From contig CANLXA010000004.1 of NCBI GenBank assembly GCA_947494975.1, forward strand, positions 186,001-250,000: 64,000 bases of DNA, in the 5' to 3' direction. Below the pieces are notes generated by a model. That model worked only from the letters and a program-made list of their open reading frames with translations, made no database searches and was not told the origin of the DNA. The translations under genes and the position numbers were made by a program. How positions within the stretch are numbered: the stretch's first letter is position 1; each line of letters opens with the position of its first letter. Of the stretch, positions 26,515-35,251 are shown in pieces. The stretch is from an uncultured Roseicyclus sp. GTDB lineage: Bacteria > Pseudomonadota > Alphaproteobacteria > Rhodobacterales > Rhodobacteraceae.

Positions 26515-28390
26515 AGAAAGCGCGATCGGACGTCCCGTAGCCGGGGACAGTCTGATAGGCTTCGTCCAACAGGTTGTCCGCGCGCACGTAGAGGTCGATA
26601 TCGTCGGTCAAACCGAAAGCGAGCGTCGCATCGAATGTGGTGAAGTCATCGAGGCCGGGCCGGCCGGCCTGATGGGTTCCAGTTACGAAAAGCGATAAAT
26701 CGGGCCGAATATCACCCCCGACCGTCGCAGAGATCGCGTGCTGCGGCACGGCGACCGCCCAGCCGGAGCTGTCGATCGTCACATTCGCCCGGCTATCTGT
26801 GAAGGTGTAGGACCCCTCGACGCTCAATCCGCTGTCAAAGCCCCAACCACCGGCCAGTTCAACCCCCTGCCTGGTGGCCGTGCCTTCCCGCTGCACGTAG
26901 TTGAAGGAGGTAAACGAGTAATCGATGATGTCTTCCGCTTCGATCCAGAACACGGTGGCGCTGACGAAACCACGATCCGCGAAACGCTGCTCGATCCCCA
27001 GATCGAAGCTGACGGAGGTTTCCGGTTGCAGGGTCGCATCGCCTGCAAAGCCGTCATAAAGCTCGTAATTCGACGGGGCGCGGTAGCCATTGGCGAGGTT
27101 GGCACGGATGATCAGATCATCTTGCGGGCGGTAGGCGGCTGACAATCGACCTGTGACGAAATCGCCGAACTGGGAGTGATCGTCGTAGCGAATGGTGGCC
27201 GCGATATCGAGCATGTCTGATGGCGCAAAGCTGTACTCAGCGAATGCCGATGTGATCGTGGTCTCGAAGCTTTGCGTTGTGACCGGGGGGAAATCCGTTT
27301 CGATCCTGTCGGAGTAGCTTTCGATGACTTGTTCGAGGCCCAGAACCAGCGTGCCGTTGCCGCCCAGATCGCCGATGGCGCGGTAGCCGAATTGATGGCG
27401 CTCGCCCTCATACCTGAAGTCGAAGCCTCCGAACGCGTTGGAGCCGCTAAGTCGGCGGTCGGACAGGAAATACGAGATTTCGCCCATATGATCCCACGTA
27501 CCTGTATCGTATGTCAGTGCAAGGCGTGCTCCGGTCTGGTCGCGTTCAGTCACGTCATCGGGGGAGCCATCGCAGACGGTCGCGCTTGCGGCCGGGCAGC
27601 TTTGGGTTTCGTCATAATCAAACTCGGCTTGATCAAGGAATGCGCTGGCCTCAAGCACCAGGGCATCGCCGATGTCGTAGCGTCCCGAAAAACTGATCCG
27701 GTTGGAGGTGAAACCATCGGCTTCGGTATTGCCATTGTCTTCATCGGCAGCGGAGAAGCCATCACTGGATACGTGGCTGAGCGTCACGTTCGTCTCATGG
27801 CCCGCGCCCCGGTTCGAGAAGCTGTAAGAGCCGCTGACGGTGTTGTAGGTGCCATATTCTGCGGTGACCGAATGGGTCATGCCATCGGCTGTGGCGCGGC
27901 GCGTGGTGATATCGATCACGCCGCCAATCGCCTCGGATCCATATAGGGCGGATTGGGAGCCGCGAATGATTTCGATCCGGGAGATATCGCTCGTGGTCAG
28001 ACCACCAAAATCATAAGCGACCTGTGTGCCGGACGGGTCAGAAACATCGATGCCGTCAATCCGGACCGCGATGTTCTGCTGGCTGATACCGCGCACGGTC
28101 AGAGCGGCTTGTGTCCCCAGCGGACCGTTTGTGCGGATACTCACGCCCGGCACACGGCGCAGAAGATCGACCACGCGGATGTCTTCCGTTGCTTCAAGTT
28201 CTGCTTCGGTGATCACGGTGGCGGATGCGCCGGACCGGTCGGCTTCAACCTGCGTGAGGTTGCCGCTGAAGATGATCTCATCCAGCTCGAACACGTTTTG
28301 TGCCATGGCGGGCGCGGTCAGAAGCGCTGTTATGGCTGTCGCGCCCGATAGGGCGCGGATGGCGGGCTTGGCCGCAAGAATATGGGTCAT
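26489..28390 (-). CDS. btuB: TonB-dependent vitamin B12 outer-membrane receptor
   Basis: A 633-residue receptor. The signal peptide ends near APAMAQ; the following FELDEIIFSGN is a probable TonB box. The plug domain (~residues 45-165) has RVVDLLRRVPGV, GISQQNIAVRIDGI and IEIIRGSQSALYGSEAIGGVIDI. The 22-strand barrel ends with the outer-membrane signature FYVGLRASF. The B12 specificity comes from the cobalamin riboswitch immediately upstream and the BtuFCD/CbiZ genes downstream. GGAAGGGGG lies 9 bases before the ATG and is the predicted control point of the riboswitch. Confidence 0.95.
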   Translation of the reverse strand: MTHILAAKPAIRALSGATAITALLTAPAMAQNVFELDEIIFSGNLTQVEADRSGASATVITEAELEATEDIRVVDLLRRVPGVSIRTNGPLGTQAALTVRGISQQNIAVRIDGIDVSDPSGTQVAYDFGGLTTSDISRIEIIRGSQSALYGSEAIGGVIDITTRRATADGMTHSVTAEYGTYNTVSGSYSFSNRGAGHETNVTLSHVSSDGFSAADEDNGNTEADGFTSNRISFSGRYDIGDALVLEASAFLDQAEFDYDETQSCPAASATVCDGSPDDVTERDQTGARLALTYDTGTWDHMGEISYFLSDRRLSGSNAFGGFDFRYEGERHQFGYRAIGDLGGNGTLVLGLEQVIESYSDRIETDFPPVTTQSFETTITSAFAEYSFAPSDMLDIAATIRYDDHSQFGDFVTGRLSAAYRPQDDLIIRANLANGYRAPSNYELYDGFAGDATLQPETSVSFDLGIEQRFADRGFVSATVFWIEAEDIIDYSFTSFNYVQREGTATRQGVELAGGWGFDSGLSVEGSYTFTDSRANVTIDSSGWAVAVPQHAISATVGGDIRPDLSLFVTGTHQAGRPGLDDFTTFDATLAFGLTDDIDLYVRADNLLDEAYQTVPGYGTSDRAFYVGLRASF

Positions 28391-28399
28391 GGTTGATCC

Positions 28400-28452
28400 C
28401 CCTTCCGTCAGGCCGGTTGGTCCGGCCGGATTCCGTGATGTCGTTGGAAGGG
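28400..28452 (-). promoter_or_regulatory. Predicted expression platform: anti-Shine-Dalgarno helix before btuB
   Basis: On the mRNA, CCCTTCC (complement of 28446-28452) is perfectly complementary to GGAAGGG of the btuB ribosome site (complement of 28400-28406). The enclosed loop contains a second perfect stem, GGCCGG/CCGGCC around ACCAA (28411-28427). There is no U-run, so control of translation rather than transcription termination is favoured. This is a pairing prediction only. Confidence 0.6.
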
Positions 28453-28537
28453 TGTCCTCCCGCAGACGGTGCTTTGTGCCACCGCTACGGACAGGTCCGT
28501 TGCCCCCACGCCCTCCGCGCGAGAAACAGGGTGATCA

Positions 28538-28701
28538 CCTCGGCAGGTCTCCTGACTTGCGGGTCTTTGTTTGGCCGGGCCTTCCCGGGGCACCCCCCAG
28601 TGGCATGATCCAGCCGCACTCGCCGCTTACAGTTGCGGGGGCAGTCGCGGAGTTGAACCGCGTTCCCTTTTACCCGGACAGCGAAACCGCCCGGACCGAA
28701 G
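28538..28701 (-). ncRNA. Cobalamin (adenosylcobalamin) riboswitch
   Basis: Read on the minus strand, the leader of btuB holds the core motifs of the cobalamin aptamer in order: TAAAAGGGAA, CTGCCCCCGCAACTGTAAG, GCCACTG followed by GGGTGCCCCGGGAAGG, and AGTCAGGAGACCTGCC. CUUCGG (near 28701) can pair with CCGAGG (near 28538) to close the P1 stem, which sets the ends given here. Binding of B12 should lower expression of btuB and the coupled downstream genes. It sits about 150 bases upstream of the btuB start. Confidence 0.96.
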
Positions 28702-28805
28702 CAGGTTCCGAATACGCCCGGGGCCCTGAGTCGCACAAGGGGCGGGTGCGACGGATTGCGGGCCGTTACCGAAATGCCGCAGGGTGCGGGTGGGGAGGAT
28801 TGCCG

Positions 28806-29606
28806 ATGCCGATCACGGATTGGGACGATGCCTATGCCAACGGCGCCTATATAGATGGTGCCGATGAGATTGTGGCGGGCTGGGCCGCGCGGGCGGAGAT
28901 CTTGCGGTCACGGGTGTCGCCGAAGCAGGTTCAGGTGGGTGGCCGCCCGCGTCAATTTCTTGACCTCTACAGGCCCGAACACGCCGTGCAGGGCCTGACA
29001 CTCATCGTGCATGGTGGATATTGGATGGCATTTTCCGCTGCGGATTTTGCGCATCTGGCCGCCGGGCCCCTGGCGCGCGGGCAGGCCGTGGCGATGGTGA
29101 ATTATACATTGGCTCCGGACGCACGGATTGCCGAGATCACTGAAGAGGTTAGACGTGCAGTATATGCCGCGGCTGACATTGTTGATGGCCCTATCCGGCT
29201 GGTCGGCCATTCCGCCGGGGGGCACTTGGTCAGCCGGATGATCTGCGAAGATGTGCTGCCTGATGCGATCGCGGATCGGATCGCCCATGTCCTGTCCGTC
29301 TCAGGGGTGCATGACCTACGGCCACTCCTACGGACCGACATGAATGAGACATTGAAGCTGACCGAGGCGGAAGCGGTGGCGGAGAGCCCGGCCCTTTTGA
29401 AGCCCCGGGTCGGTGCGCGCGTGACGTGTGTGGTGGGCGCAGAGGAGCGGCCCGAATTCCGGCGGCAAAACGCGCTGCTGGCGAATATCTGGCACGGCCT
29501 TGGCGCCGATACGGCGTCCGTCGAGCGTCCCGGCGAGAACCATTTCAGCATCATCGCATGGCTGGAGCAGCCGGACGGCCCTCTGACAAGTTTACTGCTG
29601 GATTAG
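28806..29606 (+). CDS. Alpha/beta hydrolase (kynurenine formamidase/BD-FAE-like)
   Basis: A 266-residue cytosolic protein from ATG 28806, preceded by GGGGAGGA. The start is divergent from the B12 riboswitch, which excludes the much longer upstream reading. The oxyanion motif LIVHGGYWMAF and nucleophile elbow LVGHSAGGHL match arylformamidase-type esterases. The catalytic Asp and His are probably in VVGAEERPEF (acidic) and PGENHFSII. There are no tryptophan-catabolism genes nearby, so formamidase activity is only one option. It is convergent with the MarR gene (5-bp gap). Confidence 0.82.
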   Translation: MPITDWDDAYANGAYIDGADEIVAGWAARAEILRSRVSPKQVQVGGRPRQFLDLYRPEHAVQGLTLIVHGGYWMAFSAADFAHLAAGPLARGQAVAMVNYTLAPDARIAEITEEVRRAVYAAADIVDGPIRLVGHSAGGHLVSRMICEDVLPDAIADRIAHVLSVSGVHDLRPLLRTDMNETLKLTEAEAVAESPALLKPRVGARVTCVVGAEERPEFRRQNALLANIWHGLGADTASVERPGENHFSIIAWLEQPDGPLTSLLLD

Positions 29607-29610
29607 TGGA

Positions 29611-30045
29611 TCAGAGTTTTTCGAACAGCCCGCTGATGGCCGTTTTCAGCTGCGCGCGGTCTTCGGGGCCAAGCGCATCAAGCATTTTGCTTTCCGCCGC
29701 ATGGGCCGCGGATTTCAGGCGCATCACCTCGACATGTCCCTTGTCCGACAGTTTCACCACCAGACGGCGGCGGTCGGACTTGTCCCGGATGACCGAAATC
29801 ATGTCGAGATCCTCCAACCGACGTTGCGCGCGGCTGACCCGGGCGGCATCCATCGCCGTGAGGATACACAAATCGTGGGAGGAGCAGGGTTGGTTTGACG
29901 GAAGCGCCATCATGATGCGCCATTCGGGCACCTGGAACCCGGCGTCTTCCATGACGCGACCGAACAGGCGGGACGAGATCACCGACATCTGAAATGGCAG
30001 AAAATCCGCGAGGTCAAACGATAGGGATTGGGCCTGATCTTTCAC
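29611..30045 (-). CDS. MarR-family transcriptional regulator
   Basis: A 144-residue winged-helix protein. I choose the GTG at 30045 because GAGGA lies 5 bases upstream; the longer reading begins at a TTG inside a palindrome and lacks a ribosome site. WRIMMALPSNQPCSSHDLCILTAMDAARVSRAQRRLEDL is the helix-turn-helix and DKSDRRRLVVKLSDKG the wing, with the DxRxR-type signature. MarR proteins usually repress their own gene and a neighbour and release DNA on binding a small aromatic ligand. The palindrome at 30064-30083 is the obvious candidate site. Confidence 0.9.
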   Translation of the reverse strand: MKDQAQSLSFDLADFLPFQMSVISSRLFGRVMEDAGFQVPEWRIMMALPSNQPCSSHDLCILTAMDAARVSRAQRRLEDLDMISVIRDKSDRRRLVVKLSDKGHVEVMRLKSAAHAAESKMLDALGPEDRAQLKTAISGLFEKL

Positions 30046-30063
30046 GTCATCCTCGCGCTCTCG

Positions 30064-30083
30064 TGTATTCGGACTGGAATACA
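30064..30083. promoter_or_regulatory. Perfect 20-bp palindrome upstream of marR (candidate operator)
   Basis: TGTATTC (30064-30070), six-base spacer GGACTG, then GAATACA (30077-30083): a perfect 7+7 inverted repeat, AT-rich in a GC-rich setting, 18 bp upstream of the MarR GTG. Size and symmetry fit a dimeric MarR site, so autoregulation is likely. Confidence 0.6.
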
Positions 30084-30301
30084 ACTAGAAGGTTAGCGCC
30101 ACTGTGCGGACTCGCGCAAGATAATTGTCAACTTCACTAGACAGGCGGATCATCGCGCCGCGTTGGCGGATGGTTTCGGGGTGAAAGCGTCAAGTTTCCT
30201 ATCGGGAACACTCGCGGCCCGTTTTCCGCCGATCTGCGGCTTTGCGGCCATATTCTGGCTTGTCCGCGTCACGTCCCCGGAATATCCCCCTCCGTGGGAC
30301 A

Positions 30302-30344
30302 CCCCTCCCCAACGAGGGGCGCATATCTGTGAGGATATCCAGTG
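30302..30344 (+). promoter_or_regulatory. serC leader with two adjacent hairpins, the second covering the ribosome site
   Basis: Hairpin 1: CCCCTC (30302-30307)/GAGGGG (30314-30319) with loop CCCAAC. Hairpin 2: ATATC (30323-30327)/GATAT (30334-30338) with loop TGTGAG; GAGGA at 30331-30335, the serC ribosome site, is partly inside this hairpin. A conserved serC RNA motif has been reported in alphaproteobacteria at this position relative to serC. I could not compare with its consensus. Confidence 0.5.
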
Positions 30345-31523
30345 ATGGTTATTGATACTCCGACCGCGCGGTCGGTCACGAAGCCTGTCGTTACTCCGGC
30401 AAATCCGCGTTTCTCGTCTGGCCCCTGCGCCAAACCCCCCACATGGACACCCGATGCGCTGAAACAGGCGCCCCTTGGTCGGTCGCACCGCGCGTCTGCG
30501 GGCAAGGGGCTGTTGAAAGACGTCATCGACAAGACCGCTGAAATCCTTGGCGTGCCCGACGGCTACAAGGTCGGCATTGTGCCCGCGTCCGATACCGGCG
30601 CGGTTGAAATGGCAATGTGGTCGATGCTTGGGCCACGCCCCTGCACCATGCTGGCCTGGGAAAGCTTTGGTGCGGGCTGGGTGACCGATGTGGTCAAGCA
30701 GCTGAAGCTCGACGCGACGGTTACAACCGCCGAGTATGGTGAACTCCCCGATCTGGCTGCTGTCGATTGGGACAATGACGTCGTGTTCACCTGGAACGGC
30801 ACCACGTCCGGAGTTCGCGTGCCGAATGGGGATGTGATCCCGGCGGACCGCGCCGGCCTGACGATCTGCGATGCCACCAGCGCGGCCTTCGCGCAGCATC
30901 TGCCATGGGACAAGCTCGATGTCGTGACGTTCAGCTGGCAGAAGGTGATGGGCGGTGAAGCGGCCCATGGCATGTTGGTGCTCAGCCCCCGCGCCGTCGA
31001 ACGGTTGGAGAACTACACGCCCGCCTGGCCGCTGCCCAAGATCTTTCGCCTGACAAAGGGAGGCAAACTGATCGACGGCATTTTTACCGGTGCAACGATC
31101 AACACGCCGTCGATGCTCTGCGTTGAGGATTACGCCTTTGCGCTCAAATGGGCCGAGAGCGTTGGCGGGTTGGAGGGCCTGATGGCGCGCGCCGATGCCA
31201 ATGCGCAGGCGGTTTGGGATTTCTGCGAACAGCGCGATTGGATCGAGAACCTGGCCGAAGATCCGGCCACGCGCTCGAACACCTCCGTCTGTCTCAAATT
31301 CACCGATCCCCGCATCAAGGATGGAGCCATCTTCGCCAAAGCCGTCGCCAAACGCATGGAAGCCGAACATGCTGCGTGGGACATCGGCGCCTATCGCGAT
31401 GCGCCTCCGGGTCTTCGCATTTGGTGCGGCGCCACCATCGAGACATCCGATATCGCAGCGATGTTGCCTTGGCTCGACTGGGCGTTTCACGTGGAGATCG
31501 AGGCGCAGTCCGAAGCGGCCTGA
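30345..31523 (+). CDS. serC: Phosphoserine aminotransferase
   Basis: A 392-residue PLP enzyme converting 3-phosphohydroxypyruvate and glutamate to O-phosphoserine. The start ATG at 30345 lies 9 bases after GAGGA; a GTG one codon earlier is less likely. Family features are [20 protein letters not shown] near the N-terminus, a Thr/Ser-rich phosphate-binding region ([17 protein letters not shown]) and the PLP lysine in [16 protein letters not shown]. It is of the longer alphaproteobacterial SerC type. serA follows 79 bp downstream. Confidence 0.96.
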   Translation: MVIDTPTARSVTKPVVTPANPRFSSGPCAKPPTWTPDALKQAPLGRSHRASAGKGLLKDVIDKTAEILGVPDGYKVGIVPASDTGAVEMAMWSMLGPRPCTMLAWESFGAGWVTDVVKQLKLDATVTTAEYGELPDLAAVDWDNDVVFTWNGTTSGVRVPNGDVIPADRAGLTICDATSAAFAQHLPWDKLDVVTFSWQKVMGGEAAHGMLVLSPRAVERLENYTPAWPLPKIFRLTKGGKLIDGIFTGATINTPSMLCVEDYAFALKWAESVGGLEGLMARADANAQAVWDFCEQRDWIENLAEDPATRSNTSVCLKFTDPRIKDGAIFAKAVAKRMEAEHAAWDIGAYRDAPPGLRIWCGATIETSDIAAMLPWLDWAFHVEIEAQSEAA

Positions 31524-31602
31524 TCCCCATTCTTTGTTCCAAAAATATGCAAATCCCCGGTCTGCCCAATGAGCAGATCTCCGAAAATGAGGAGCGCCGC
31601 AG

Positions 31603-33198
31603 ATGGCCCCCAAAGTACTCGTATCCGACAAGCTTTCGGAAACCGCTGTCCAGATCTTTCGCGACCGCGGCATCGACGTCACGTTCGACCCGGCCGTCGG
31701 CAAAGACAAGGAGAAGCTCCTGTCCGTGATCGACCAGTATGATGGCCTTGCCATCCGGTCCGCGACGAAAGTCACCGAAAAGATCATCGCGGCGGCCACC
31801 AACCTGAAGGTGGTGGGCCGTGCCGGTATCGGCGTCGACAATGTGGATATCCCGGCCGCGTCCAAGAAGGGCATCATCGTGATGAACACGCCCTTCGGAA
31901 ACTCCATCACAACGGCCGAACATGCGATTGCGATGATGTTCGCTGTCGCCCGCCAGATCCCCGAGGCCAGCGCGTCCACCCATGACGGTAAATGGGAAAA
32001 GTCTCGCTTCATGGGCGTTGAACTGACGGGCAAGACCCTGGGCGTGATCGGCGCCGGTAACATCGGGTCCATCGTGATTTCCCGCGCGCTTGGCCTGAAA
32101 ATGAAGGTTCTGGCCTACGACCCGTTCCTCAGCGAGGAGCGGGCGAAGGAGATCGGCTGCACCAAGGTGGACCTGGACGAGTTGCTGGCGCGCGCCGATT
32201 TCATAACCATGCATGTGCCCTTCACCGAGAAGACGGCGAATATCCTGAGCGCGGAAAACCTCGCCAAGACGAAGAAGGGCGTGCGTATCATCAACTGCGC
32301 GCGAGGGGGGTTGGTGGATGAGCCTGCCTTGGCGGAGCTTCTGAAATCGGGTCACGTCGCTGGCGCGGCCTTTGACGTGTTTGCGAAGGAGCCCGCGAAC
32401 GAGAACCCCCTGTTCCACCTGCCCAATGTCGTCGTCACGCCGCATCTTGGTGCTGCCACGACCGAAGCACAGGAAAACGTGGCGCTGCAGGTGGCCGAGC
32501 AGATGTCCGATTACCTGCTGACCGGCGCGGTGTCCAACGCGCTGAACATGCCGTCGGTGACGGCGAAAGAGGCCGCGATCATGGGGCCTTGGGTGAAGCT
32601 GGCCGAACATTTGGGCGCCTTTGTGGGCCAGCTCACCGAGGAGCCGATCCAGAGCATCGACGTGGTCTATAACGGCGTTGTCACCGGCATGAACCTCAAG
32701 GCGCTGGATTGTGCGGCGATTGCCGGTGTCATGAAGGCGACGAACCCCGATGTGAACATGGTCTCCGCGCCCGTCATCGCCAAGGAGCGCGGGATCGAAC
32801 TGAGCCAGACCACGCAGGACAAGACGGGCGTGTTCGACGGGTACATCCGGCTGGTGGTGAAGACAGATACGCGCGAGCGGTCGATTGCGGGGACTGTTTT
32901 CAGCGACGGAAAGCCGCGCTTCATCCAGATCAAGGGCATCAACATCGATGCCGAGATCGGTGCGCACATGCTGTACACCACCAACGAAGACGTTCCGGGG
33001 ATCATCGGTGCCTTGGGCCAGACGATGGGGGCCAATGACGTCAACATCGCGAACTTCACGCTGGGCCGGTCTGGGCCAAAGGGGGAGGCGATTGCGCTTC
33101 TGTATCTTGATGCGCCGCCGCCGACAAAGGCGCTGGAGGATCTGATGGCAACGGGACTGTTCCAGCAGGTCAAACCGCTGCAATTCGACGCGGCCTGA
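31603..33198 (+). CDS. serA: D-3-phosphoglycerate dehydrogenase
   Basis: A 531-residue enzyme for the first committed step of serine synthesis. The Rossmann motif is GVIGAGNIGSIVISRALG. Catalytic regions are NCARGGLVDEPALAE (Arg) and VTPHLGAATTEAQ (His), with Glu in AFDVFAKEP. An allosteric-substrate-binding region and a C-terminal ACT domain (VPGIIGALGQTMGANDVNIANF) make it the long form, which is often feedback-inhibited by serine. GAGGAG precedes the ATG. It probably forms an operon with serC. Confidence 0.97.
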   Translation: MAPKVLVSDKLSETAVQIFRDRGIDVTFDPAVGKDKEKLLSVIDQYDGLAIRSATKVTEKIIAAATNLKVVGRAGIGVDNVDIPAASKKGIIVMNTPFGNSITTAEHAIAMMFAVARQIPEASASTHDGKWEKSRFMGVELTGKTLGVIGAGNIGSIVISRALGLKMKVLAYDPFLSEERAKEIGCTKVDLDELLARADFITMHVPFTEKTANILSAENLAKTKKGVRIINCARGGLVDEPALAELLKSGHVAGAAFDVFAKEPANENPLFHLPNVVVTPHLGAATTEAQENVALQVAEQMSDYLLTGAVSNALNMPSVTAKEAAIMGPWVKLAEHLGAFVGQLTEEPIQSIDVVYNGVVTGMNLKALDCAAIAGVMKATNPDVNMVSAPVIAKERGIELSQTTQDKTGVFDGYIRLVVKTDTRERSIAGTVFSDGKPRFIQIKGINIDAEIGAHMLYTTNEDVPGIIGALGQTMGANDVNIANFTLGRSGPKGEAIALLYLDAPPPTKALEDLMATGLFQQVKPLQFDAA

Positions 33199-33202
33199 TT
33201 GG

Positions 33203-34009
33203 ATGCGCGGTCTGGGCGGTGCCCCGATCCCGCGTCGATACGATGTTCGGAGCGCGCTGTGGCATGCGCGCCCGATGACCATTGCCGTCCTGTCCGATCT
33301 GCATGTTTGCGATCCGTGGAGCCCGCTGTCGGCCTTGGACAATGTGGTGGATCAGGTTCTGGCCGAAGCGCCCGACCTGATCCTTTTGGCGGGCGACTTT
33401 CTGGCACGAAATGTTATCCCGTCGCGCTTCGTTGCGATTGAACCGATTGCCGCGGTTTTGTCCCGGCTCCACGCCCCGCTGGGTGTTTATGCCAGCTTGG
33501 GCAATCACGATTGGCGCGATTGCCCGGTCGCGCGGGAAAACGGCCATAGCTTAAACGGTGTCGAGCCTGCATTTGAGGCGGTCGGTATCCCGGTTTTGTC
33601 AAATCGCTCGGTGCAACTGGACGGCTCTATGTGGCTGGTTGGGCTCGATTCCCAGCAAGGCACGGGCGGACCAAGGTGGCCTGATCCGCGCCACGATGTC
33701 GAGGCGGCCTTTTCCGCGGTCCCTGAGAGCGCCAGCACCATTCTGATGGCCCATGAGCCCGACATTTTTCTTGATCGCGACCTGCCCGTCGCGCTGCAAG
33801 TCAGCGGTCATACCCATGCCGGGCAGATCAGCTTGTTCGGTTGGCGGCCCGCCACTCCGTCACGTTATGGTGGACGGCTCGCCCATGGTCTGCATTCTGT
33901 AGGGGAACGGCACCTGATCGTGTCGGCGGGTCTGGGTTATACCGGCTTGCCGGTTCGCGTGAGTGCCCCGCCGGAGATCGTCCACATCACGCTTTCGGCG
34001 GGCGAATGA
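33203..34009 (+). CDS. Calcineurin-like metallophosphoesterase
   Basis: A 268-residue protein with the full set of phosphoesterase motifs: LSDLHV (D-x-H), AGDFLA (GD), LGNHDW (GNHD), AHEPDI and SGHTHAGQ (GHTH). No transmembrane anchor or signal peptide is evident. It starts 4 bases after the serA stop and is therefore probably in the serC-serA transcript. Members of this YkuE-like group act on phospholipid head groups or nucleotides; the substrate here is unknown. An internal start at the Met before TIAVLSDLHV would remove 24 residues. Confidence 0.88.
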   Translation: MRGLGGAPIPRRYDVRSALWHARPMTIAVLSDLHVCDPWSPLSALDNVVDQVLAEAPDLILLAGDFLARNVIPSRFVAIEPIAAVLSRLHAPLGVYASLGNHDWRDCPVARENGHSLNGVEPAFEAVGIPVLSNRSVQLDGSMWLVGLDSQQGTGGPRWPDPRHDVEAAFSAVPESASTILMAHEPDIFLDRDLPVALQVSGHTHAGQISLFGWRPATPSRYGGRLAHGLHSVGERHLIVSAGLGYTGLPVRVSAPPEIVHITLSAGE

Positions 34010-34028
34010 TTAAGGGAGGGAGCACCCC

Positions 34029-35204
34029 ATGGACGAGATCGTAATTCTATCCGGCGCACGCACTGCCATCGGCACCTTTGGCGGTAGCCTCGCGGGCACC
34101 GCTCCGATCGACACCGGCACCGTGGCGGCAAAGGCCGCCTTGGACCGGGCCGGGGTTGAGGGCGTACAGATCGGCCACGTCGCCTTTGGCCATGTGATCA
34201 ACACCGAGCCGCGCGATATGTATCTCAGCCGGGTCGCGGCGATCCAGGCAGGTATACCCGATACCACCCCCGCGATGAACGTGAACCGGCTGTGCGGGTC
34301 GGGCGCGCAGGCCATCGTGTCGGTGATCCAGTCCCTGGCGATGGGCGATGCGGAATATGGCTTGGCCGGCGGCGCCGAAAGCATGAGCCGGTCTCCCTAT
34401 ATCAATCCGTCGGAGCGGTGGGGCCAGAAAATGGGGGATATCCGGACGCTCGACATGATGCTGGGCGCGCTCAACTGTCCGTTCGGCACGGGGCATATGG
34501 GGGTGACCGCCGAAAACGTGGCCGATGAGCATGACGTGACGCGGGAGCAGATGGATGGTTTCGCCATGACCTCGCAGGAGCGTGCGGCACGCGCCATCGC
34601 AGAGGGCCGCTTTGCCGAGCAGATCGTGCCGGTCGAGGTAAAGGTGAAGCGCGATATGGTGCCGTTCGAGGTGGATGAGCATCCCAAGGCGACATCGCTG
34701 GAGAAACTTGGCGGGCTCCGGGCGGTCTTCAAAAAGGACGGGCGCGTAACCGCGGGCAACGCGTCGGGCATCAATGACGGCGCGGCTGCGCTGGTGCTGG
34801 CGCGGGCCGAAGCGGCTGAGGCCGCAGGTCTGACGCCTTGCGCACGGGTTCTGGGCTATGCCCATGCCGGTGTGCGGCCCGAGGTGATGGGGATCGGCCC
34901 GGTGCCCGCGGTAGAGAACCTGCTGGCAAAAACGGACCTGACTATCGGGGATTTCGACGTGATCGAATCCAACGAGGCCTTCGCCGCACAGGCCCTCGCA
35001 GTGAACAAGGGGCTAGGGTTGGATCCGGAGAAGGTAAATCCCAATGGCGGGGCCATCGCATTGGGTCACCCGGTGGGCGCGACCGGCGCAATCATAACCG
35101 TGAAGGCCATGTATGAGCTGGAGCGGATTGGCGGCAGCAAGGCCCTGATCACCATGTGTATCGGGGGCGGGCAGGGGATCGCGCTGGCGATTGAACGGCT
35201 CTGA
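34029..35204 (+). CDS. Acetyl-CoA acetyltransferase-family thiolase (BktB-like)
   Basis: A 391-residue thiolase. The nucleophile is Cys89 (NVNRLCGSGAQA), the His motif GHPVGATGA (His347) and the second catalytic Cys377 (MCIGGGQG). It condenses or cleaves acyl-CoA and acetyl-CoA, serving polyhydroxybutyrate synthesis, ketone-body metabolism or beta-oxidation. The absence of adjacent phaB or fad genes leaves the pathway open. AAGGGAGGG lies before the ATG. It is 19 bp downstream of the phosphoesterase gene and convergent with pbpC. Confidence 0.93.
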   Translation: MDEIVILSGARTAIGTFGGSLAGTAPIDTGTVAAKAALDRAGVEGVQIGHVAFGHVINTEPRDMYLSRVAAIQAGIPDTTPAMNVNRLCGSGAQAIVSVIQSLAMGDAEYGLAGGAESMSRSPYINPSERWGQKMGDIRTLDMMLGALNCPFGTGHMGVTAENVADEHDVTREQMDGFAMTSQERAARAIAEGRFAEQIVPVEVKVKRDMVPFEVDEHPKATSLEKLGGLRAVFKKDGRVTAGNASGINDGAAALVLARAEAAEAAGLTPCARVLGYAHAGVRPEVMGIGPVPAVENLLAKTDLTIGDFDVIESNEAFAAQALAVNKGLGLDPEKVNPNGGAIALGHPVGATGAIITVKAMYELERIGGSKALITMCIGGGQGIALAIERL

Positions 35205-35251
35205 TCCAGTACGCTGGTGGTTGATGCACCGGTTCGACGCGGAGCGGTGGC

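Noticed and set aside
31524-31602. Possible terminator or repeat between serC and serA (TTTGTTCCAAAAATATGC)
   Set aside because: It resembles part of the Rhodobacteraceae intergenic repeat but lacks the GC hairpin. Close spacing and function suggest serC-serA remain co-transcribed.
30150-33342. Two long minus-strand open frames opposite serC and serA
   Set aside because: High GC content gives long antisense frames here. The plus-strand SerC and SerA motifs are complete and have ribosome sites; the antisense translations look random.
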